DNA of 64,000 nt from Asterias amurensis (taxonomy: Eukaryota; Echinodermata; Asteroidea; Forcipulatida; Asteriidae). The position numbers were made by a program, and so were the translations under genes. Numbering within the stretch: position 1 is the stretch's first letter; every line of letters starts with the position of its first letter. Under the pieces are notes generated by a model. That model was given only the letters and a program-made list of their open reading frames with translations, was not told the origin of the DNA and searched no databases. Shown here piece by piece: positions 22,277-34,636 of the stretch. The stretch spans positions 3,285,501 through 3,349,500 of the forward strand of contig NC_092669.1 of NCBI RefSeq assembly GCF_032118995.1. Direction: 5' to 3'.

Positions 22277-22740
22277 CTTAAAGGGAAGGGACACGTTTGG
22301 TATTACTCGAAACAAGTATTAAATTAAAAACTGACTTGGTAATGAGCATTGGAGAGCTGTTGACAGTATAAAACATTGTTAGAAACGGCTCCCTCTGAAG
22401 TAGCATAGATTTTGAGAAAGAGGTAATTTCTCACTAAAATAATAAAAGACGTCGTATTTGTATTCCTACTCTCTTAATGTAAAAGAGTGAAAAGCACTCT
22501 TTGAAGAGCCATATTAAAGACAACTCTTTTTTGTTGAGTGGTCTTCCACTCTTTTTGATTGAATTTTGCATCTTTTTGAGAAATTTTGTATTCTGTCCTG
22601 GAGCGAAACTCCTCTAAAAGAGTGAAAAAACACCACTCTTTTTGAAGAGCCATATGGAGGACAGCTTGTTTAGCATGCTGGGATAGACCAGGTGAGAAGA
22701 CTGGTCTTTGACAATTACCAAACGTGTACCTTCCCTTTAA
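22277..22740. repeat. TTAA MITE family B with nested family F palindrome
   Basis: Starts TTAAAGGGAAGGGACACG and ends ACCTTCCCTTTAA. A CACTCTTT palindrome (about 22455-22680) interrupts the middle. Confidence 0.85.
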
Positions 22741-24050
22741 ATGTAAACAGTGTTTACTTTCCATTTAAATGCAACAGGTGGAATTTTCAGCAACATTACA
22801 TTTAAATGATCCATCAATGTGGTAAAATGTATTAAGCATCACTTGTTTGTTCTTCTTGTTGTTTTTCCTGTTCTTGGACCCAAACTAAAAACATGTTGAT
22901 GCTAGGGGAACACCGCCTACATTATCTAGCGCACCCCGCACCCCTCTCGGTCCCGGTGTAGGTTTGAAATGCACGAGCCTTTCCCTCGTGCGGTCCTTCA
23001 ACGTATTGGTTTTTCAATCCTCTGTTTACTTTCCATTTAAATGCAACAAGTGGAATTTAAATGGAACATTACAGAATTGGTAAGAACAAAACTCGTCCAA
23101 GATCACAGATTTACATGAAACTGTGATATGAACGGTTATATGATGATGATGATGATGATGATAGTAGAAAACATCCCTTGAAATGTTTCTGTCTGCAATG
23201 TCATATTATTATATTATTATATTATATTAAGACTGGTCTTTACCAATAGTGTCCACTGTCTTTAAAGAAGCATCCTTACATAAGGATTTCATTTAGGTTA
23301 TCTCCGAATGTTGAATTCAGATTGATTTACAGGGCACCGGTGATTTCCTATCAGCAACTGTTTTGTTAGCCAAAACCAATTCCGGAATGTTCCTTTAAGC
23401 ATAAAAAAAAAAAAAATGAAAATTATTTGTAAGTCCAGACCGCCAGCTGCCACCTTTTAAGTCAAGGTCCATCGACATGAAACACCTCGCCATTCAGTTC
23501 CTTAAGATGTAATGAAAAGACGCGACGTTTCACTCAACCCAAAAGTTCGAAATTATAATTGAAAATGCCGAGGAAATAATGAAATCTGGAGTAAGTTAAC
23601 CTTGGGTTGTTGTATCACTTGTATTATGATCTGGATGCCTTTGCATAATAACATACAGTATTTCTACTATACTAGCTGGGTAGTCTTGAAATCAAGTCGG
23701 TAATGCGGTGTTGTTACGGGGACGGGTACCCACATCCTCAATCCCAGATACATACATGTAGGGTGTTTGAGTCAGTGGCTACCTACGACCGTTGCATGAA
23801 TGTATTACTATTATTGCACTGTGACTATTGCATGAACGGCACAGTGTGTGTTTGTAACATGCAGCGCTAACGACTTGTCATCAAGTCTACTAGCTGGGTA
23901 GAATTATGTTCTTTTGGGAAATTATCTTGCCTATAATTCATATAAGATCGTGGAGAAGAATTTTTCGGAATGTTGGTTGATTGGTCTTATCAATCGGTCC
24001 CATAGTTCGGTTCTATCATTTTGGTGGTATCATCTGTTTCCGTTATCGCA
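22741..24050. other. Intergenic, repeat fragments only
   Basis: Holds a (GAT)n run at 23141-23163, ATTAT repeats near 23205-23227, and a family A 3' tip at 23228-23265 (ACCAATAGTGTCCACTG). A block near 22735-22790 (TTACTTTCCATTTAAATGCAAC) recurs near 23025-23065. No gene. Confidence 0.5.
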
Positions 24051-24300
24051 TGGGCCCAATTGCATAGAGCCGCTTAAGCAAAAGATTTCGCTTAAGCAGA
24101 AACATCCTTGCTTGGAAAAATCAGAGTACCAGCCAAGACTCAACTCAATTGTTATGCTAAGTAAACAACAGCTAAATACCAGTCACAAGCAATATGGCAT
24201 GACATTTTGGCCATTAACATGTGTAAAATAAGCAAGCTGTTTTCGTACTTAAGCTTTTTTTTTTTTTGCTTAAGCAGCTCTATGAAATTGGCTCCTGGTC
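24050..24300. repeat. Family H palindrome copy
   Basis: Runs from GGGCCCAATTGCATAGAGC to AGCTCTATGAAATTGGC, with AAGCA/TGCTT stem repeats. Confidence 0.8.
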
Positions 24301-24657
24301 ACCTTAGGCAACTTTTACACGCAATTCGGAGGCAACCAACTGCATGCAGTGCATTCTACTAGTCCACTTTGGTAGCACATTGTTAAAACGATTTCAAACG
24401 AAAACGGAAACTTTAAGATATGAATGAATTATCTAAAGATTGTCTGGAACTGGTGACGTACATGACCCTTACAGTCTCATCACTTGACTGTGTCATTTCC
24501 GTTTCAACGTGCGTCCGCTAAACAAAAATCAGTGGAAAACTTCGTCTTGTGGGAATATGGTAAGACATTTTGTCACCATTAATCAAACAAAATTAACCCA
24601 GGAAAATAGAAAGGGAATGGAATTACTGACAATGAGGTTTGTTAAATGCAAATACAT

Positions 24658-25036
24658 TTAAAGACACTGGACACCTTTGGTAATTGTCAAAGACCATTCT
24701 TCTCACTATAGTTTATAAGTATGCATACAAAAATAACAAACCTGTGAAAATTTTATCTCAATTTGTCGTCGAAGTTGAGAGATAATAATGGAAGAAAAAA
24801 CACCCTTTGTTGCACAAAGCTTCCAGATGCTTGATTTCGGGACCTCAAAATCTGATTCTGAGGTATCGAAATCAAATTCGTGGAAAATTACTTCTTTCTC
24901 AAAAATTACGTTACTTCAGAGGGAGCCGTTTCTCACAATGTTTTATACTTTCAACCTCTCCCCATTACTCGTTACCAAGTAAGGTTTTATGTTTATAATT
25001 ATTTTGAGCATTAGCAATAGTGTCCACTGCCTTTAA
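24658..25036. repeat. TTAA MITE family A copy, complete
   Basis: TTAAAGACACTGGACACC to GTGTCCACTGCCTTTAA. Confidence 0.88.
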
Positions 25037-27115
25037 GTAACAGGTGGGTATGAAAAGTAACAAGTTAGTTTTAAAAGGGAAGCCCATCTTTAACATTCCT
25101 TTAGTATCGAAATCACATAAAATCATACAGAAAATTTTCCAGAAAACATTATTATCCATGGTCCATATTATACTAACATAACAGCTTTCCAAGATCCCGG
25201 TTCATAAAAGACAAGCGTTCTTGTTTCCTTGCAACTTCGACGACCAATATTGAGCTCAACAGTTCTCGCTTACCTGTTATTAAGTAAGTCTTTATTCTAC
25301 AAATTATTTGAAGTTGTCTCCAGTGACTTTAATGGTGTTGATGCGGATATCACTTAATTACCTGATGAACTCTCGGCTGAGCAACAGTAAACAGAGAGTT
25401 TGTTTGAGTTGTAATGAATGAATTAATACTAAATTACCTGCAGCGGTGAATAATGTGGAACCTTTGACTTTGTTCTTTTTAGCGCCTTCAATGTACGATA
25501 CGAAGTGCTGTACGGGTGACCGGGACAACATTGCAGCATATTTTTGTTTTGCAACATTGTTTTAAAGCTCTATAAAACAGCATATCAAAAATAAATTAAA
25601 ACCAAAATAAGTACAGAAAATATGCATAATTTGCATAAGAAAATAAAATAATCACCAATGTAGGCCCTATGAGTTTATGACGGCAGCGCAATATATTGCA
25701 CGCGAAGACCGACTAGAAAGGCCAGAAGTTTTGCCAACATTACCAATACCTTATGTTCGTTCAAAGACAGCAAGCAAAGACAGTAAGCAGAATATGCTTA
25801 CTGTCTTTGAAATAAGATAAGGTGCAATACTTGTACCAGAAGCAGCAGTATGCGAACATTACCAATGTTAAAGCTCATCTTGATTCAAATACATTGGCGA
25901 AAGAAACGGCTCTGTGTCAAATGGCTGTGACCTCAAAATTTAATTCCGAGGTCTCGAAATCAAATTCGTGGAAAATGACTTCTTTCTCGAAAACTACGTC
26001 ACTCCAGATGGAGCCGTTTCTCATAATGTTATCAACTTCGCTAAGTTTTATAGAGCTCTATAAGTTTTATGCTAATAGTTAATATTTTGAGTAATTACCA
26101 AGTCCACTGCCTTTAAACAGAACTCGGGACAAATAATAGCCAATAGTGCCAACTAATATTTGTGAAGGGTAAAACCTATGTTTCGTTGCAAGAAAGATTG
26201 CAGTAAGTTTTTTTTTAAACATTAACCGATTATTATCAAAATTTTGATTACGGTAATAACAAAAAAAGGAAATCATGGGTTGTTTAGAGACATTTATAGA
26301 AGTAAAATAAACACATTATTGTAATTTAAAGTGTTAAATGGTAGCACCATCCGGTCTAAATATAATGCTGCATAATACAAACCACCATTCCAAACCACCG
26401 TTCATATGAATAAATTGGTACACCAATTATTAATAATTGATTCGGCTTAACAGTGGTTAAAATATGGAAGAAAATAAAAACACCATTCACATCCCAATTC
26501 CAATTTCTATGGGTTATTTTTGTTTTTCTCGTCCTGCCTGACAAAGACTGACCACTTACAACAAACTGTCGCTCTTAACAAAAAGTCTGCAAAACCATTG
26601 TTTTCTTATGCATTTTGTTCGTTTCTCATTTAGTTATGCTTTTGAAAGAGTTTCCCCCTGTTGTTGGTAACGTCAAGTCCATTTTTTTGTCTGGCTCGAA
26701 AAAAAAAACTCTCTTTTGTTTGAATTAGCAGATGAAAACGACTGCCGAGTCAATATGAAGAAAGAATAATAACATGGTTTACCCATGAGATAGGGTTCTT
26801 ACTTACAATAAATTTCCTGTGAAAACAAGAAGTATATATCGCAGATCCCACGCACAATATCTCAAAGTATACATAAGGAGTTTTCTGACGGCGAGAGAAG
26901 GTTGACGGTTGCTAAAAAATTGAAACAAGTTTGTCCCGGTGTTGCTTCTATAGTGTGTGAACGGTGGTTTTCTTTTCCCAAGGCCTTTAACTAAGGCAAC
27001 TGGCGCAGTGGCATTATTGTCTTCTTAGGAGTGTTCAACAGCTATACACTGAAGACTTTGGACGGTCTTTTTTCCGTCATCTCCTGGTTCACGCCCCGAA
27101 CTGACAAAAGACAAA
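25037..27115. other. Intergenic up to the secreted-protein gene
   Basis: A family A fragment lies at 25928-26116 (ends CCACTGCCTTTAA). The rest is AT-rich with no convincing exon. 26930-27115 is the likely promoter/5' UTR zone of the secreted-protein gene. Confidence 0.5.
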
Positions 27116-27203
27116 ATGGCAGCCACCAAGTTAACACTTCTAATGACGGGTTTTCTGATTGCGATGACGTTCGTCAAATTATCACAGTGTCAGCGGAGAA
27201 GAG
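27116..27203 (+). CDS. Secreted protein, exon 1 (signal peptide)
   Basis: The ATG in context acaaaATGgcag is followed by a short basic n-region, a ~17-residue hydrophobic core, and a good donor (GAG/GTAAGG). The frame was too short for a minimum-length ORF list. The upstream ~150 bases are MITE-poor and may hold the promoter/5' UTR, but no TATA box is obvious. Confidence 0.6.
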
Positions 27204-30200
27204 GTAAGGCTTTTGCTTTTTTTTTTAATAGCAGGGAAACGATCTTTTAATGTTTATTATATTTGTTTTAAAGCGAGGATGTATTTCTGTTTGTGTGTTG
27301 TTTCCTGCACGGTCGACGATCGAAAATTGGTGTTGCGTGAAAACAGTTTCAAAAACGATTGTTTTGACGGCATTCTACAACGAAGGTTTTTTGAAGAGTA
27401 AATCACGTCAGTTTAGTTATGTTTGACATGTATGTCCACATTCGTGAATCTGAAAAATAAGCAAACAACTACAGTACAAGTATTGTAGTATTCGGTTATT
27501 ATCTAAAAATGCTACCACCTTTTGAAGTGAAGCTTTCGACGGTTGTTTTATGGTTGTTTTATATTGAAAACTAGTACATTGAAACATTACATGAGTGTGT
27601 TCCAATAATTACCAAACTTACAAAATCCCTCACAAACCGTGAAATTATCTTCGCATAACATTTTTAAAGTTTTAGCAACAGCAGTTTAAATTTAAAACAA
27701 GCATACTGTTTGAGACCATCTTACCACCCGGCTGTTTCGATGGCCAACACTCTTGTTTATTACTGTCTCAAAAAAAGTGGCCGCATTAAACAAAAATATA
27801 ATTACCAAGGACAAACACGACCTAGTTTTAGGTGTGGGAAGAACACCCAAAGGAGTGGGGTTGCGAACCCACACTAACAAGGGGGTTCGCCCTCAAGAAA
27901 CAAACAACGTGGGTGGATTTGACATGAGTTTTCGAATAGTGTGGCAATGTTTGTCGTTCTTTTTGCAATCATAAGCTTGGTAACAAGCCGTAGCTTTTAC
28001 ATGTCACTTTATATAATTTAAAGACAGTGGACACTATTGGTAAATGTCAAAGACCAGTCTTCTCACTTGGTGTATCTCAACATATGCATAAAATAACAAA
28101 CCTGTGAAAATTTGCGCTCAATCGGTTATAGAAGTTGCGAGATAATAATGAAAGAAAAAACACCCTTGTCACACGAAGTTGTGTGCTTTCTGATGCTTGA
28201 TTTCGAGACCTCAAGTTCTAAACTTGAGGTCTCGATAGAACTTGAGGTCTCGAAATCAAATTCGTAGAAAATTACTTCTCTCTCGAAAACTACGTCACTT
28301 CAGAGGGAGCTGTTTCTCACAATGTTGTATACTATCAACCTCTCCCCATTACTCGTAACCAAGAAAGGTTTTATGATGATAATTATTTTGAGTAATTACC
28401 AATAGTACCTTTAATGTAAAATAGTAAAAAGGCACTCTTTGATGAGCCGTATGAAGGACAACTCTTTTTTCGAGTGGTCTTCGACTCTTTAGATTATTGT
28501 TTGCATCTTTTTGAGTGATTTTCACTCTTTCGTGGAGTGAAACCCCTCTAAAAGACTGAAATAACAACCACTCTATTTAAAGAGCCATATTATGAGGGAC
28601 AGCTCGAAATGTAAAGAGTGGTGTTTTTCACTCTTTTACATTTTAAAGAGTATATAGTAATAAAGAAAATGAACATAATATTTAAGGGCATGACGTAAAA
28701 TGTCAAACAATTGTTTTAATGTGAGAAAAATTAACGCAACAGTTTGTTACTCTTTCCTCAGCAAGTATCGACACTGAAACGTGTACGTTTGACTTGAATT
28801 GTTTTTTTCGTTGTTATTATTAATGACGTGTAGGATTTGAAACTTTGCATGGTGGAAATACGATATAGAAAAGTTTGCGGTAACACCATGATGTAATGAC
28901 CATCTCTTATGAGTTGGGGTGGTTCTGAAAAGAACCTTTGGTTTCAACTCGACGTTTCGATCAGTATGCTCTGATCGTCTTCGGGAGAAAGCAGAAGACG
29001 ATCAGAGCATACTGATCGAAACGTCAAGTTGAAACCAAAGGTTCTTTTCAGAACCACCCAAACTCATTAGCGATAGTCATTACATGGTGTTACCGCAAAC
29101 CTTTCTATATTAATGACCTACAAATAAGCATTACGGTGAGAGCAACGATTTGTCTTGACATACATTTAAGGGTAGACGCTCGTCTGTTCTTGCAACTCAA
29201 TTATCATCTGCCATACTTAATCTGTGAAAATACCGCAATAGTTATGTTTGCTCTTTTCCCAGCAAATAGACTTCAGCTGAAACTTTTATATGTGACTTTA
29301 ACTGCGTATTGCTTTATTATTAACTGCCTTTCAATAAGCATTACTTTGACAGCAACCAATCTATGAACATACATTTTTAAAAAGACGCTGGACCTTAATA
29401 GTATGCTTGATTTCAAAACCTTAAGATCTAATTCTGAGGTTTCGAAATCAAATTCGTGGAAAATTACTTATTTCTCGAAAACTACGTTACTTCAGATGGA
29501 GCCGTTTCTTACCATGTGTTCTATCAACAGCTCTCAGTTTCTTGTTATACCAAGTAACTTGTTAATGCTAACACTAAATATTTAGTGTGTTCACTGCCTT
29601 ATCTTGCTTTATTATTTATTGCCTTTAAATTAATAAGCATTACTCGGACAGCAACCGATCCATGAACATGCATTTAAAGGCAGAACATTCGTAGGTTTCA
29701 ACAACTATTGTTATGTCGTATATTATAATCGGTGAAAAAATACCGCAAAGTTTGTTTGTTTTTCTCTCTCATCAAGTAGACACTTAAACATAATGACTCT
29801 AATTGTGTTTTTCTTTATTATTAATTTGCCTGTAAATAAACATTACCCACAACAACCAATTTTATGAAATCTAATGAGACTTGGTCTGTCAAACATAGTC
29901 TGTGAAAATACCACATTCAATTAAATTTAATGCAATGAAAACATAGTGTTTTAAACCTCCTCCGAGGTTGACTAACCACGCTCAATGCATTTTATTTGCA
30001 TTTGCTTTAATAACTAAACTCATTAGAAGAACTTTTAAACAGTCTTCCGTCTTACTAAATCCATATCATCAAGACAAACTGTTAATAAAGTCGAATGGCC
30101 ACACTCTAAAAACTAAAGATTGAATCCAACACTTGCATGAGTTAACGGTGAGGATGACAACACTTTGAAAGTGTTGAATCCAGCATTTTATATGTTAAAT

Positions 30201-33200
30201 CCAGCATTTTAAAGTATTCAGTCAACAATTTAAGTGCCAGTTTAACGTTTAAAAAGCTGATACAACAATTCAAATGATTTTTTTTTTTTTAAATGTTGAA
30301 ATAACACATAAATTGTTAAGTAGGATTTGAAACTTTGCATAGTGGAAATAAGATATAGAAGAGTTTGCGGTAACACCATGTAATAACTATCTCTAACTGA
30401 GTTGGTGTGGTTCTGAAAGAACCGTTGGATTAACTCGATGTTTCGATCAGTATGCTCTGATCGTCTTCTGGAGAATGACGATCAGAGCATACTGATCGAA
30501 ACGTCGAGTTAATCCAACGGTTCTTTTCAGAACCACACCAACTCAGTTAGAGATAGTTATTACATGGTGTTTATGTAAACTCTTCTATAACATAAATTGT
30601 TGAATCAACCCTTTTTGCGTTGGATCAAACATTTAAAATGCTAGATTTAACAAAAAGAACGCTGGATCAAACACTTTCAAAGAGTAGTCACTCACCAAAC
30701 CCATGCAAGTGTTGGATTCAACTCTTTAGTTTTTAGAGTGCATGTTAACTTGGTTAACCGTGCGACAGGTCAGGGGCGACAGCGGTAGACCCATTGCTAT
30801 GTTCCTTACAATGTTTTCTGCCAGGGGTGGATTTCAGAAAGAGTTACAACTAGTCTTATTTCGAGTTTTAAGACGAGTAAAGCGTCATAAACTTAGGACT
30901 GGCCTCAAGTTGTGATAATCTCATATTAATTTAGGACTATAGTCTTTTAATAAGTTCTTTGTAAAATCGACCACACTGGATTGGTTGGCAGTGTATTGCG
31001 CCACAGCAACTTAAACCATGCATAACATGGCTTTATGTAAAAGGAGTAGATTTCATAATTCAAACGTAGTCCTACATCTTGCAAGAAAAAAACCGAATGT
31101 TGAAGCGGCTTGCATGGGCGTCACAGGGTGACGAACTATTATACGCTCTAAAAGCCAGTGCTACACTCTTAGTATTATTAAGGGAATCAATGTGTGGTGA
31201 AGAGGTTTTCAACAAGTGGTTTAATCCGAGGCCTGGGGTGGATTTCACAATTTAAGGTAGTCCTAACTTATGACTAGTCCTATGCAATGCTATAAGAGAT
31301 ATAGGACTGGTCCTAAGTTAGGACACTCATCCTAACTTAGGACTGGTCCTATCTCTTAGCATTGCCTAGGACTAGTCCTAAGTTAGGACTACCTTTGTGA
31401 AATCCACCCCTGGTTTTTGATAATTTTACCGAGACGCAGTCGAGATAAATTATCAAGAACCAGGCCTCGGCGGGTTTAAACCACTAGTTGAAAACCGATT
31501 CAACACACTTTGATTCCCATTCATAAATACCTTTTCGGTCAAAAATCATCACTTTTTGGTCAAAAAGTAAAACAAATGCAAACATTATTGTTAAATGATT
31601 TATTTCAACACAACACCCCTCCAGCTATGAAATAGTAAAGCCCTCCGCCGCCCTCGAGTAAACAACTCCTTATAAGGGAATGCTGTGCGCGTCGCGCGTA
31701 TCGCGTGATGTGGCCAGCTGTTTCAGCCGTTGCTCTCGACCAATAGGAATGAAGAAACTGTCTTAAAAGAACAGGTGCAAGGTCGCGTGTCACGCCCATG
31801 AATTAACACTTTTTACCGGTCATAAACAAAGGTTTATACACACCCACGTGACGCGCTCTCCACCAATAGGAATAGCAAAACTGTCTGAGGTATTTATGAA
31901 TACTATTAAGTAAGTACCATGTGTTAATGTCAAACATTACATGTTAAGTTACACCAGTACGTGTTCGACTAAAAAAAAAAAAAAAAAAAGAAGAGTTTAG
32001 ATATTTATATTCGACAGTCTGAGCAAGGAAGTTAATTAAAGAAGATGCTCTGTAAACATTTTCTTGACATTAAAATGTTATTTTGTTAACATGACATCAA
32101 AACTTCCAATGAATGTTTCCATACTAATAATATAAATGTTATTTCCATCTCGTCATACTTTAGGGAAGGTTACACGTTTGGTAATTACAGTACTCAAAAC
32201 AACTTAAAAACTGACTTGGTAACGAGCATATAGAGAGCTGTTGATAGTATAAAACATTGTGGGAAACAACTCCCTCTGAAGTAACATAGTTTTTTAGAGA
32301 GAGGTAATTTCTCACTAAAATAGTAAAAGACTTCTAAAGTCTTGTATTCCTATCTGAAAGCACACAAATTCGTCCAACAAGGGTGTTTTTCTTTCATCAT
32401 TTTCTCGCAACTTCGATGACCGATTGAGACCAATTAATTTCCACAGGCTTGTTATGTTATGCGCATGATGGGATACGCCAAGTGAGAACACTGGTCTTTG
32501 GAAATTACCAAACGTGTACAGTGCCTTTAAGTTGCATTTTATATTTTTATTCTGACACAAATCTTCTTATTTTGTTCACTTGTCTCCTCAGAATGTGATT
32601 GTGGAGACGATGGTAATATAACGTATGTATGCCTTCTACGTTGTGGACGAGGGAATTCGGGCGGGAATGTCGTCGTGTTACCCGTGAAGAGGTTGGCTCG
32701 TCCATTCTCGGTAAATCTCACCGAGTTTATAACCATCATCAATTTGCATTTTTTTTTTCATAGCAAGGCAGTCTACTTAGCAAGAAACAATCTTCATTTT
32801 GGTTTACATGGATTAACTATTTACCAGCTGTGCTTAAATTTTCGCTTTTATTCCCTCTTCAAACATAATAATAATTATAGCCATTTTCACACTGTAACTC
32901 TAATCCCCGTGGAGTACAGCTGCCCCGGGGAGGCCCGGGTTATTTTTGTTTTTTTACCCCACGGTTACCCCGGCGCACTTACACAGTGTCCCTATTCCAA
33001 GATAGGCCTACGACGATTGTCGATTTCGTAGACACCCGTTTTTTGTTTTGTTTTTTTTTACCGATAAAAGTTTATCTGTTTATTATTTTTCACCAGCTGG
33101 ATACATTACATGAGAAGATGTCATCACATCAAGCCAAAACAAGACAAGAAGCAACAAGCAACATTGAAACTGGCCAAGGTATAATAATTTGTTATGATCT

Positions 33201-34636
33201 GTAACTATTGCTGCTTTTTCAAAACAATAAGCACATGATGACGCATCGTGCCACGTGACCCACGAGGTCAAGGCACAGATCTTGCTGTACCGACGTTCGG
33301 TCATTGATTTGTGTGTAAGCACTACAAGTAATGCAATAGATCTTTCAATGAAAGATGCAAATTTACATCCAAGCAGGCGAAATGAGACTTTTGGTTGGCA
33401 AACGCCTTAAAGGTACTGCATGTGCACTATTGGTAAACACTGAAAATACTAGTTAGCACAAAAAAACTTACTTGATAATGAGCAATGGAGCAATAATATT
33501 TATTGTTAGCATAAAGACTTACTTGTTAACGATCAATGGAGAGCTGTTGATAGTATACACAATGTGAGAAACGGCTCCTCTGAAATTACTCACTGAAATA
33601 ACTGATATCAGTGGCGCCATTCACATGGCATTTTCAGGCAACCAGTTCATGAAAAACTCAAAGAAGGGAAACCATTCACATTTCGAATGTTCACATTCGG
33701 GGTCTTAATAATAAAGTGTAGTTTTAATAACTACTCGTGTGCTACCTAAGTGATCATATAGTATTATTGTACTGTTGGTTGCCTCACAAAGTTGCCTGAA
33801 AATTGCCTCGTGTAACAAGGTCTTCCCCATCCATGGGCACACTTTGTGGCTTTTAAAAATGTAATTTATTGATTTGTATCTACAGATAGCATACGGAGAT
33901 TTTTTCAACCACTCTGGACCAGGACCATGAATAAAATCAGAGACATTCTCAGTTTTCGCCATGCTGTACTTCGGGATGACAAAGCATAAAACCTTAATTG
34001 CTTGACCAGCGTATTATAACTTCAGCATTTCGACTAACATTTTTGCTGGTGGCACCGCCTCTTGAGGGCGCCTCTACCACTGTGACCGATTGTTACGACC
34101 GAGATATTTAAACATGAACTTTTGTTTCTTGCACCATTATATACCAACAATGGCCGTGGTGTGTTACCTGTCGGAAGGAAGTTGCTCTTAGAGACATACT
34201 TACAGAGTCACTGCAGCAGATTTAAAAAAAAATATTAGGCTATAAAAATTTACAAAATAATTATGTGAGCAGCCACAACGACGACTTCAAAATGGCGTCA
34301 CATCTTCATCGATTGAAGTTCGCAAGTCACGCTATTTCTCGCTCACTTTTTTCTCGTTCACTGATTGTCTGCACCCATAGTCATCTAGCCGACTATAGAC
34401 GTTATTACGTCAGACGCTGCTTTTACCAGCGACAAGAAAAATGACGGGACACTTAAATGTTATTAGTAAAATAAAATAAAATGTTATAGACCAGTGGGAT
34501 TTCTGAAAAAGAGCCCTGTACACTTTTTACTTTGGGGTTAAAGTTGGGAACCAGACTTTTTAACAAAACTTCAGATCGGAGCTTTGGAGCTGATCATGGT
34601 CACCAGCAATATACATACGTCACCATCGGTGCATGA
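27116..34636 (+). CDS. Putative small secreted Cys-containing protein, 4 exons
   Basis: Tentative spliced model of 116 residues: 27116-27203, 32592-32710, 33097-33178, 34575-34636 (phases 1, 0, 1 all agree). Residues 1-25 are a clear signal peptide (MAATKLTLLMTGFLIAMTFV, then KLSQC), followed by a basic RRR. The next segment has four cysteines (CDCGDDGNITYVCLLRC, spacing C-x-C-x9-C-x3-C) and an NIT glycosylation sequon. A Lys-Arg dibasic site at residues 62-63 (VLPVKR) could be cut by prohormone convertase. The remainder is hydrophilic. The layout suggests a secreted peptide precursor or small Cys-rich factor; I do not recognise the family. Exon 1 is the best supported part. The later exons rest on splice signals and phase agreement only, and the second exon stays open past its chosen donor. 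Confidence 0.42.
28018..28414. repeat. TTAA MITE family A copy with duplicated hairpin
   Basis: TTAAAGACAGTGGACACTA at the start; ends at TTAA 28411. The inner GAACTTGAGGTCTCGA segment is tandemly duplicated (28216-28255). Confidence 0.88.
28411..28655. repeat. Family F palindrome copy
   Basis: CACTCTTTGATGAGCCGTAT on the left, matched on the right by AAGAGCCATATTATGAGGG and AGAGTGGTGTTTTTCACTC. Confidence 0.75.
28818..29117. mobile_element. Hairpin element with 10-bp target duplication, copy 1
   Basis: Element 28828-29107, flanked by TATTAATGAC at 28818-28827 and 29108-29117. Long stem: GGTTCTGAAAAGAACC and CGATCAGTATGCTCTGATCG, each present in both arms. A ~30-base leader (TAGGATTTGAAACTTTGCAT) at the left end has no partner at the right. 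Confidence 0.82.
29396..29600. repeat. TTAA MITE family A fragment
   Basis: Right half only (AATTCGTGGAAAATTACTT onward), ending TTCACTGCCTTA. Confidence 0.75.
30100..30741. repeat. Palindromic element split by the hairpin element
   Basis: The ends are inverted: CACTCTAAAAACTAAAGA at 30100 and TCTTTAGTTTTTAGAGTG before 30742. The inner parts repeat TTGAATCCAACACTTGCATG. The 30318-30589 hairpin element is inserted inside. Confidence 0.75.
30306..30601. mobile_element. Hairpin element with 12-bp target duplication, copy 2
   Basis: Element 30318-30589, flanked by ACATAAATTGTT at 30306-30317 and 30590-30601. Same leader (TAGGATTTGAAACTTTGCAT) and stem as copy 1. Confidence 0.85.
31232..31413. 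repeat. Palindromic MITE, 'TCCTAACTTAGGAC' type
   Basis: Runs from GGGGTGGATTTCACAA to TTGTGAAATCCACCCC, with many CCTAAGTTAGGAC units. A decayed relative starts near 30825. Confidence 0.85.
31600..31905. other. GC-rich patch with duplicated CCAATAGGAAT sites
   Basis: CCAATAGGAAT followed by a spacer and AAACTGTCT occurs at about 31740 and 31863. In intron 1 of the secreted-protein gene. Probably a decayed repeat; a regulatory role is unproven. Confidence 0.4.
32160..32530. repeat. TTAA MITE family B copy
   Basis: Starts TTTAGGGAAGGTTACACG and ends GTGCCTTTAA, just before putative exon 2 of the secreted-protein gene. Confidence 0.85.
32592..32710 (+). CDS. Secreted protein, putative exon 2 (Cys motif)
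   Basis: Strong acceptor CACTTGTCTCCTCAG, phase 1 in. It encodes ECDCGDDGNITYVCLLRCGR, then a Gly/Val stretch to LPVKRLARPFS. The chosen donor is TCG/GTAAAT; competing GT sites at 32612 and 32622 would shift the frame. A MITE ends only ~60 bp upstream. Confidence 0.48.
33097..33178 (+). CDS. Secreted protein, putative exon 3
   Basis: Acceptor ATTTTTCACCAG, donor AAG/GTATAA, phase 0 to phase 1. It encodes LDTLHEKMSSHQAKTRQEAT, then SNIETGQ: polar, Cys-free. Confidence 0.38.
33408..33605. repeat. TTAA MITE fragment
   Basis: TTAAAGGTACTGCATGTGCAC at the start, then the duplicated 'agcaatggag' module; the right half is missing. Confidence 0.6.
34575..34636 (+). CDS. Secreted protein, putative terminal exon
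   Basis: Acceptor CAAAACTTCAG in the right phase; it adds DRSFGADHGHQQYTYVTIGA and a TGA. Weak on its own. An alternative terminal exon elsewhere in 33179-38000 cannot be excluded. Confidence 0.3.

Noticed and set aside
32675..33031. 118-codon frame extending past the chosen donor of the secreted-protein exon 2
   Set aside because: Beyond 32710 it becomes Phe/Asn/His-rich with homopolymer codons, which looks intronic. Retained as the main uncertainty of that model.
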